Positions 4,775 through 9,515 of a DNA stretch of 9,515 nt are shown in pieces. The stretch's first letter is position 1; each line of letters opens with the position of its first letter. The notes below the pieces were generated by a model. That model did not search any database. It saw only the letters and a list, made by a program, of their open reading frames with translations, and was not told the DNA's origin. This stretch comes from JAXHTH01 sp034211115 (GTDB lineage: Bacteria > Planctomycetota > Phycisphaerae > Phycisphaerales > SM1A02): positions 1-9,515 of the forward strand of contig JAXHTH010000039.1 of the NCBI GenBank assembly GCA_034211115.1. Direction: 5' to 3'. Position numbers and translations under genes: made by a program.

Positions 4775-6715
4775 GTGTCCAAGCCCGACCTCGCCAAGCA
4801 GCTGAAGAACGTCTCCGAGAAGGACCGCAAGCAGATCGAGCAGGCCCAGGAGATGCTGGGGCCGGATCCCGCCACCATGGGATTCATCAAGAACATCTTC
4901 TGGGGCAACTTCCGCGAAGAGCTGGTCTTCCCCTACCCGGAGGTAAGCGCCGAGGAGGTCGCGCGATGCGATCAGCTTCTCGCCGCCCTCGACGAGTACC
5001 TGCGCAACGAGCATCCGACGATCGAGATCGACGAGAAGCAGGAGATCCCCGAGTGGGTGATCAAGCGCCTCTTCGATCTGGGCGTGATGGGGATGATCAT
5101 CCCGCAGGAATACGGCGGAGGCGGGTTCGGGCTCACCAGCTACAACCGCGTGCTCAAGCGGATCGGCCAGACGTGCGGGTCGACGGCGGTGATGGTCTCG
5201 GCCCACCAGTCCATCGGATGCGGGGCGCTGTCGCTGTTCGGCACGGAGGATCAGAAAGAGCGCTATCTGCGCCGGATGGCCACCGAGACCCTCAGCGCGT
5301 TCTGCCTGAGCGAGCCCAACGTCGGCTGCGACGCGGGCGCCCAGCAGACGGTGTGCGAGAAGGACGAGAACGGCGACTTCATCATCGTCAGCGGCGAGAA
5401 GAAGTGGGCCACGAGCGGCGCGATGGCCGGCCTCTTTACCGTGATGACCAAGCAGAAGATGGAGGATCCGAAGACGGGGAAAATGAAGGACCGCATCACC
5501 GCCCTCATCGTCACCCCCGACATGGAGGGCGTGGACATCTTCCAGCGCAACCGCTCGAAGGTGTGCATCCGCGGCACGTGGCAGGCGCGGGTCCGGTTCA
5601 ACAACGTGCGGGTCCCCAAGGAGAACCTGCTGTTCAAGGAGGGCAAGGGGCTGAACGTGGCGCTGACGTGCCTGAACTACGGCCGATGCACGCTCGCCGC
5701 GGGCATGGTCGGCGCGGCCCAGACGGCGCTGGAGCAGGGCGGGAAGTGGGCCGCCTATCGCCACCAGTTCGACCGCGCGATCGGCGAGTTCGACCTCGTG
5801 AAGGACCGTCTCGCCACCATGCAGGCGTATCTCTACGCCATCGAGGCCATGCTCTACATGACCACGGGCTTCGTCGATCGCGGCGATGACGACATCATGC
5901 TCGAGACCGCCCTCACCAAGGTCTTCTGCTCGGAGCGCGGTTTCGACGTGACCAACCACGCCCTCCAGATCATGGGCGGCGAGGGGTTCATGTCCGAGAA
6001 CGAGCTGGAGCGCCTCTGGCGCGACAGCCGAATCAACAGCGTCGTCGAGGGCGCCAACGAGGTGATGCACAGCTTCGTGTTCGCCTACGGCTCCAAGCAG
6101 CTCGGCGAGTACCTGCTGGAGGTAAAGGCCAAGCCGTTCAAGCACTTCGGCGCCGCGATGAAGGTGGCCGGCGAGCTGTTCCTCGGCATCCGCCGCGGCG
6201 CGCCGCGCATCACGCAACTCAGCCCCAGGCTGGATCACCTCAAGCGCGACGTGGAACGGTACGTCCGCGAGTTCAGCCACCAGGTCAAGATGATGTTCAA
6301 GGTCCACGAGGAGAGGCTGATCACCAACCAGATGGTGCAGCGCCGCCTCAGCGAGAACGTGCTGTGGATTCACGCCATGGTGTGCAGTCTCTCCCGCATC
6401 GACAAGTCCATCCGCGACGGGGTGAACGGCGAACCGCTCAACGACGAGATGAAGATCGTCGAGCACATCTGCGCCATCGCGGGCGAGACGATCGAGGACA
6501 ACTTCCGCCGGCTCTACCGCAACACCGACGAGAGCATGCGACGGCTGGCGGAGGTCACGCAAAGGCACGTCGATGCGTTGCCCAACAACGAATACGCGAT
6601 TCCCGAGGCGACGCCGGACGAGACGGCGAGGGGCAAGGGCAAGGCCGTCGACCAGACGCCGATCCCGCAGTTCGGGGCCGGCAGCGTTTACCGGGCTCAG
6701 GACACCCCCGCCTGA
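4775..6715 (+). CDS. Acyl-CoA dehydrogenase, long (VLCAD/ACAD9-like) form
   Basis: A 646-residue flavoprotein that introduces the 2,3-double bond into acyl-CoA and passes electrons to electron-transfer flavoprotein. The order is a unique N-terminus (1-60), the alpha domain with LGVMGMIIPQEYGGGGFG, the flavin segment SAFCLSEPNVGCDAGA (Cys185 replaces the usual Ser of GSD) and KKWATSGAMAGLF (Trp211), the beta domain, then the C-terminal helices with ALQIMGGEGFM and VVEGANEV, where Glu425 is the probable catalytic base. About 200 extra residues follow (from about 440), as in VLCAD-type enzymes, which use them for dimer or membrane contact. Start GTG 4775 is set by AAGGAG 8 nt upstream, the clearest ribosome binding site in this operon. 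The upstream crotonase would act on its product. The chain-length preference is not readable from the sequence. Confidence 0.93.
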   Translation: MSKPDLAKQLKNVSEKDRKQIEQAQEMLGPDPATMGFIKNIFWGNFREELVFPYPEVSAEEVARCDQLLAALDEYLRNEHPTIEIDEKQEIPEWVIKRLFDLGVMGMIIPQEYGGGGFGLTSYNRVLKRIGQTCGSTAVMVSAHQSIGCGALSLFGTEDQKERYLRRMATETLSAFCLSEPNVGCDAGAQQTVCEKDENGDFIIVSGEKKWATSGAMAGLFTVMTKQKMEDPKTGKMKDRITALIVTPDMEGVDIFQRNRSKVCIRGTWQARVRFNNVRVPKENLLFKEGKGLNVALTCLNYGRCTLAAGMVGAAQTALEQGGKWAAYRHQFDRAIGEFDLVKDRLATMQAYLYAIEAMLYMTTGFVDRGDDDIMLETALTKVFCSERGFDVTNHALQIMGGEGFMSENELERLWRDSRINSVVEGANEVMHSFVFAYGSKQLGEYLLEVKAKPFKHFGAAMKVAGELFLGIRRGAPRITQLSPRLDHLKRDVERYVREFSHQVKMMFKVHEERLITNQMVQRRLSENVLWIHAMVCSLSRIDKSIRDGVNGEPLNDEMKIVEHICAIAGETIEDNFRRLYRNTDESMRRLAEVTQRHVDALPNNEYAIPEATPDETARGKGKAVDQTPIPQFGAGSVYRAQDTPA

Positions 6716-6738
6716 GGGGCGGGTTGAACGCGGAAAAG

Positions 6739-6778
6739 GGCGGCAAATGCACGGCCCGTCCGCGCATTTGTCGCCGCC
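6739..6778 (+). terminator. Bulged hairpin after the acyl-CoA dehydrogenase
   Basis: GGCGGCAAATGC (6739-6750) pairs with GCATTT and GCCGCC (6764-6769 and 6773-6778), giving 12 bp interrupted by a 3-nt bulge (GTC) around a 13-nt loop. It begins 24 nt after the stop codon. A T4 run (6791-6794) follows only 12 nt later, so this is not a textbook intrinsic terminator. It could also protect the mRNA 3' end. Confidence 0.45.
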
Positions 6779-6793
6779 GGAGGGTCGAAGTTT

Positions 6794-6809
6794 TAGACCC
6801 ATCGGTCTA
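6794..6809. promoter_or_regulatory. TetR-type palindromic operator
   Basis: TAGACC (6794-6799) and GGTCTA (6804-6809) are perfect inverted half-sites separated by CATC. From memory, the same half-sites and spacing are reported for the E. coli TetR-family repressor NemR, and similar sites occur for other TetR regulators. TAGTAT (6808-6813) overlaps the right half and could be a -10 box, the usual placement for repression. No regulator gene is in the window. It probably controls the fusion gene at 7096. Confidence 0.55.
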
Positions 6810-6813
6810 GTAT

Positions 6814-7095
6814 CTCAGTGCCCATGAACACGCTCGATCAGAAGGCTGGCACAGGGCACGAGCGCAGGCCATTGCACCGGGGCCCATCAGCCGGTCGGCG
6901 GGCGGCCCCCGCCGCCAGGGGAGGCGCTGTCGCCCCCGCCGATCCACGCCCGAGTGCTCAGCCGGACCCGCCGGACCGCCGGCGGGAAACCACCCGTCGG
7001 CCGGGGCGATCCTCCCCGGATCCGCGGCGGGATGCAACGCCTGATGCGAGCCTTCCAATGATGCTGCACGCCCTCATCGAAGAGGAGACTGTCCG
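6814..7095 (+). other. Long GC-rich leader of the fusion gene with strong hairpins
   Basis: About 280 nt lie between the operator and ATG 7096. CCCGCCGG-ACCG-CCGGCGGG (6967-6986) is a perfect 8-bp hairpin with a 4-nt loop. CCGGGG (7001-7006) pairs with CCCCGG (7014-7019). A frame from ATG 6824 to TGA 7099 (91 codons, Arg/Pro-rich) overlaps the fusion start by 4 bp as ATGA, but its composition is not convincing. AGGAGA (7083-7088) is the fusion's ribosome binding site. No known riboswitch class is recognised. Confidence 0.45.
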
Positions 7096-9297
7096 ATGAT
7101 GGAGATTCGGATCCACGGCCGCGGAGGCCAGGGTGGGGTCACCCTCGCCAAGCTGATCGGAACCACCCGCTACCTTCAGGGCGACTCCGTGCAGGCCTTC
7201 GGCGTGTACGCCGCGGAGCGATCCGGCGCGCCGCTCCAGGCCTTCTGCCGATACGACACGGACCCGATCGTCAACCGCAACATGATCTACGAGCCGGATC
7301 ACGTGATTCTGCTCGATCCCACGCTGGTGGGGCTGGGGATTACGCAGGGCCTCAAGCCCGGCGGGTGGATTCTCATCAACATCGACCAGGGGCCGGAGGA
7401 GTTCAGCGAGCGCTTCCCCGGCTATCGGATTGCGACGGTGGACGCGACGGGGATCGCGCGGAAGAACAAGCTGGGCACGCGGAGCGTGCCCATCGTCAAC
7501 ACCGCGCTGCTGGGGGCGACGGCCCGCCTCTTCCGCTTCACGCTCGAGGAGGTGGACGCGGCCCTGGAGCACATGGGGTTCGTGGGCAACAACATCACCG
7601 CCGCGAAGGAAGCATTCGAGCAGGTGCAGATGGCCGAAGCCCGCGGCGAGGCGGAGGTCAGGAAGCCGGCGATCTCCCACAATCGAATCCCCGGCCTCAT
7701 CGAAGGCAACACCGGCGCGCTGCCCAGGATCAAGACCGGCGACTGGGCCACGCAGCAGCCGAGCCGGCACCGGGGCATCCCGCCCTGCAATCACACCTGC
7801 CCCGCGGGCAACAACGTGCAGGGCTTCCTCGCCGCCCTCGCCAACGACCGGACCGACGAGGCGCTGAGCATCCTCCTCGAGACGACGCCCTTCCCGTCGG
7901 TGTGCGGTCGCGTCTGTCCCGCCCCGTGCATGGAAGTCTGCAACCGCATCCAGATCGACGAGGCGGTGAACGTCCGCGACCTGGAGCGCTACGCGGGCGA
8001 CAACGGTTCCGTCGAGGTCAAGCCGCTGGGGAAGCGCGATCAGAAGATCGCGGTGATCGGATCCGGCCCGGCCGGGTTGACCGCGGCGTATCACCTCGCC
8101 CGGCTGGGCTACGAGGTGACGATCCACGAGGCCGGTCCGGCTCTGGGCGGCCTGCTCCGCACCGGCATCCCTCCCTACCGCCTGCCCCGCGATGTCCTCG
8201 ATCATGAGATCGATCGCATCCTCTCGATGGGCGTGCACGCGCAGACGGGACAGCGGGTGGACAAACAGAAGCTCTTCGACATCGCCAAGGAACAGGACGC
8301 GGTGCTCGTCGCCACCGGGCTGCAGGAGCTTCGCGCCCTGAAGCTGGGGATTGACGAGGAAGGCGTGGTGGTGCAGGGCATCGACTTCCTCGATCGCGCC
8401 AACCGCGAGGAGGTTCGCGTGGACGGGGAGCGCATCGTGGTGGTGGGAGGCGGGAACACCGCCTTCGACGCCGCCCGATCCGCCCTCCGCCTCGGCGCCG
8501 CCGACGTGCGGATGGTCTATCGCCGCACGCGCAACGAGATGCCCGCCATTGCCGAGGAGATCGACCAGGGCATCGAGGAGGGGCTGGACATCGATTTTCT
8601 CACGCTGCCGGTGAACATCGTTCCCAACCCCGACGGGAAGGGATACGTGCTCACCTGCCAGCGGATGGAGCTGGGCGAGCCGGACGACTCCGGCCGGCGG
8701 CGCCCCGTCGAGATCGAGGGCTCGGACTTCGAGATCTACTGCGACCGGGTGATTCTGGCCCTCGGCCAGTCGCCGGAGCTTTCCGTCTTCCCGGAGGGAA
8801 CGGAGGTGCACGAGGGCGACGAGCTGCTGGGCGTGCTCCAGACGCCGGTCTTCGCGGTCGGCGATCTCGCCACCAACGACGGGACGGTGACCGCGGCGAT
8901 CGGCTCGGGGCGCCGCGCGGCGCTGCACATCCATCAGACCTTCACCGGCGAGCAGTTGCTGCCCCCGCCCCATGACGAGTCGGAGGTGGTCGGGCCGGAG
9001 GCCATGCGAACGCATCTGTTCGAGAAGATCGCCCGCCACGACGGCGAGACGCTCCCGCCGGAGACGCGCCGCTTCACCTACGAAGAGGTGCATCACGGCC
9101 TGACCGATCCCTCCGAAGCGGAGCGCTGTCTGAGCTGCGGCGTCTGCAACGAGTGCGACCGGTGCATCATGTACTGCCCCGAGGGCGTGCTGAAGCGCAA
9201 CGGGCACGAGTTCGTCTTCGATTACAGCTACTGCAAGGGGTGCGGCGTGTGCGTCGCCGAATGTCCCCGCAACGTCGTCTTCATGGGCAGCATGTGA
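7096..9297 (+). CDS. Fusion: 2-oxoacid:ferredoxin oxidoreductase gamma + GltD/NfnB-like NAD(P)H oxidoreductase + ferredoxin
   Basis: A 733-residue cytosolic protein in three parts. Residues 1-185 are a PorG/gamma domain (HGRGGQGGVT at 7-16, AFGVYAAERSGAP, PDHVILLDPTL), normally one subunit of pyruvate or related 2-oxoacid oxidoreductases. Residues about 225-670 are like the glutamate synthase small chain: an Fe-S region with C231, C235, C270, C274, C278 and C282 (VCPAPC), an FAD fold from 317 (AVIGSGPAGLTAAYHLA) and a dinucleotide site at 446-463 (VVVGGGNTAFDAARSA, then VYRRTRNEMPA, which suggests NADP). Residues 676-733 are ferredoxin-like, with C678, C681, C684, C687, C690 and C694, then CKGCGVCVAECP (C713-C723). 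The design suggests transfer between a 2-oxoacid-derived electron pair and NAD(P). No TPP-binding alpha or beta subunit is nearby. ATG 7096 is set by AGGAGA upstream. Confidence 0.9.
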   Translation: MMEIRIHGRGGQGGVTLAKLIGTTRYLQGDSVQAFGVYAAERSGAPLQAFCRYDTDPIVNRNMIYEPDHVILLDPTLVGLGITQGLKPGGWILINIDQGPEEFSERFPGYRIATVDATGIARKNKLGTRSVPIVNTALLGATARLFRFTLEEVDAALEHMGFVGNNITAAKEAFEQVQMAEARGEAEVRKPAISHNRIPGLIEGNTGALPRIKTGDWATQQPSRHRGIPPCNHTCPAGNNVQGFLAALANDRTDEALSILLETTPFPSVCGRVCPAPCMEVCNRIQIDEAVNVRDLERYAGDNGSVEVKPLGKRDQKIAVIGSGPAGLTAAYHLARLGYEVTIHEAGPALGGLLRTGIPPYRLPRDVLDHEIDRILSMGVHAQTGQRVDKQKLFDIAKEQDAVLVATGLQELRALKLGIDEEGVVVQGIDFLDRANREEVRVDGERIVVVGGGNTAFDAARSALRLGAADVRMVYRRTRNEMPAIAEEIDQGIEEGLDIDFLTLPVNIVPNPDGKGYVLTCQRMELGEPDDSGRRRPVEIEGSDFEIYCDRVILALGQSPELSVFPEGTEVHEGDELLGVLQTPVFAVGDLATNDGTVTAAIGSGRRAALHIHQTFTGEQLLPPPHDESEVVGPEAMRTHLFEKIARHDGETLPPETRRFTYEEVHHGLTDPSEAERCLSCGVCNECDRCIMYCPEGVLKRNGHEFVFDYSYCKGCGVCVAECPRNVVFMGSM

Positions 9298-9314
9298 CGG
9301 CTGCGACGTTGTGT

Positions 9315-9434
9315 TCAAGAAGAGACCCACCGCAGAGGCATAGAGGACACAGAGGAGGAAGAAAGGGTTGAACTGAGAATGCAGACAAGGAAGCAACCCC
9401 CATCCCTTCTGTTTTTTTTTGATAATGCCATCAT
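9315..9434 (-). CDS. Short ORF with strong ribosome binding site, doubtful
   Basis: Reading the minus strand, AGGAGGT (9447-9441) stands 6 nt before ATG 9434, itself followed by a second ATG. The 39-codon frame starts MMALSKKNRRDG and then runs through the CAGAGG repeat (SSTLSSSSVSSM), so its second half is not native coding sequence. It may be the start of a gene cut by the repeat, downstream of the partial gene ending at 9446. There are nine A's early in the frame. Confidence 0.25.
   Translation of the reverse strand: MMALSKKNRRDGGCFLVCILSSTLSSSSVSSMPLRWVSS
9331..9360. repeat. CAGAGG-type intergenic repeat
   Basis: CGCAGAGGCATAGAGGACAC followed by AGAGGAGGAA has AGAGG at 9334, 9342 and 9351, a period of 8-9 bases. 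From memory, sequences of the form CCACAGAGGCACAGAGGACACAGAGG are scattered between genes in many environmental bacterial genomes. Their role is unknown. Confidence 0.6.
9365..9420 (+). terminator. Possible terminator of the fusion gene
   Basis: GGGTTG (9365-9370) pairs with CAACCC (9394-9399) across a 23-nt loop, and a nine-T run (9412-9420) follows 12 nt later. The stem is short and the gap to the T-run long, so the call is weak. The T-run is the stronger half of the evidence. Confidence 0.35.
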
Positions 9435-9445
9435 ACCTTTACCTC

Positions 9446-9514
9446 CTACTTATTTCGTTGAGCTATTTTCAGCAAGCCTTTAGCATTCAACCACTCAGAG
9501 TCAGTTAAACATTC
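9446..9514 (-). CDS. C-terminal end of a minus-strand gene running off the window
   Basis: The last 22 codons of an open minus-strand frame are visible, ending in LLKIAQRNK and TAG at 9448-9446. The residues (TDSEWLNAKGLLKIAQRN) look like a charged amphipathic helix, and the codons are A/T-rich. The stop codon overlaps AGGAGGT, the ribosome binding site of the next short frame, as in tightly packed operons. I do not recognise the protein from this fragment. Confidence 0.45.
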   Translation of the reverse strand, partial: ECLTDSEWLNAKGLLKIAQRNK

Positions 9515-9515
9515 A

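Larger units (their letters stand above)
9298..9515. other. Composition boundary: AT-rich tail of the window
   Basis: From about 9365 the sequence turns AT-rich (36 G/C of 95 bases at 9421-9515, about 38%), against the strongly GC-rich rest. It begins with a dispersed-type repeat and a T9 run and continues into a minus-strand gene. This is probably the edge of acquired DNA. Confidence 0.6.

Noticed and set aside
4727..6802. 691-codon minus-strand frame opposite the acyl-CoA dehydrogenase
   Set aside because: It is a mirror frame rich in Leu/Val/His/Asp repeats with no domain, and the plus strand carries clear catalytic motifs.
6824..7099. 91-codon frame overlapping the fusion start as ATGA
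   Set aside because: The overlap is suggestive, but the Arg/Pro-rich composition, lack of third-position bias and lack of a ribosome binding site do not support a gene. It is kept only as a comment on the leader.
6958..9396. 812-codon minus-strand frame opposite the fusion gene
   Set aside because: It has the same mirror effect and starts in the non-coding repeat. The plus strand has all cysteine motifs and nucleotide-binding motifs.
9406..9434. Programmed -1 frameshift at the A9 run of the short minus-strand frame
   Set aside because: A-runs of this kind serve as slippery sites in some IS elements, but neither frame beyond it encodes a recognisable protein.
1..9515. CRISPR arrays, tRNA and rRNA genes
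   Set aside because: No regularly spaced repeat-spacer pattern, no tRNA cloverleaf arms and no rRNA-like sequence were seen by eye in any part of the window.

Overview
The window is GC-rich, almost all its genes lack strong Shine-Dalgarno sequences, and the gene types present suggest a free-living member of the Planctomycetota (Phycisphaerae-like). These types are a small lipoprotein, a REP-associated Y1 transposase with GGGACAGTCACC ends, a long FadE/VLCAD-type acyl-CoA dehydrogenase and a FadB-like crotonase. The taxonomic call is inference from family resemblance, not a search.

Layout. (1) 1-900: a 146-residue putative lipoprotein (182-622), then a short Cys-containing ORF (676-846) that runs into a copy of a transposon-end motif. 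(2) About 807-2867: a mobile island. It holds a less GC-rich orphan gene (903-1343), the first third of an IS4-type DDE transposase (1548-2040) behind a hairpin that covers its ribosome binding site, and a complete REP-associated tyrosine (HUH/Y1) transposase element (2041-2867). That element interrupts the IS4 gene and is bounded by a perfect 23-bp inverted repeat. The core GTGACTGTCCC or one-mismatch variants occurs five times here. (3) 2957-3451 (minus strand): dihydrofolate reductase. (4) 3845-6715: a crotonase and a 646-residue acyl-CoA dehydrogenase in one operon, together giving two consecutive beta-oxidation steps. (5) 6716-7095: a regulatory stretch with a bulged hairpin, a TetR-type palindrome (TAGACC-N4-GGTCTA) and a GC-rich leader that can form further hairpins. 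(6) 7096-9297: a 733-residue three-part fusion of a 2-oxoacid:ferredoxin oxidoreductase gamma subunit, a GltD/NfnB-like FAD/NAD(P)H oxidoreductase with its own Fe-S region, and a C-terminal cysteine-rich ferredoxin domain. (7) 9298-9515: an abrupt fall to about 38% GC, a CAGAGG-type intergenic repeat, a T9 run, and the end of a minus-strand gene with a strong ribosome binding site just after it.

How it fits together: the crotonase and dehydrogenase process acyl-CoAs. The fusion protein looks built to carry electrons from 2-oxoacid oxidation through ferredoxin-type clusters and flavin to NAD(P). The thiamine-diphosphate-binding alpha and beta subunits it would need are not in the window. The fusion protein with its operator and leader, and the nested mobile island with 23-bp ends, are the two parts most worth following up.
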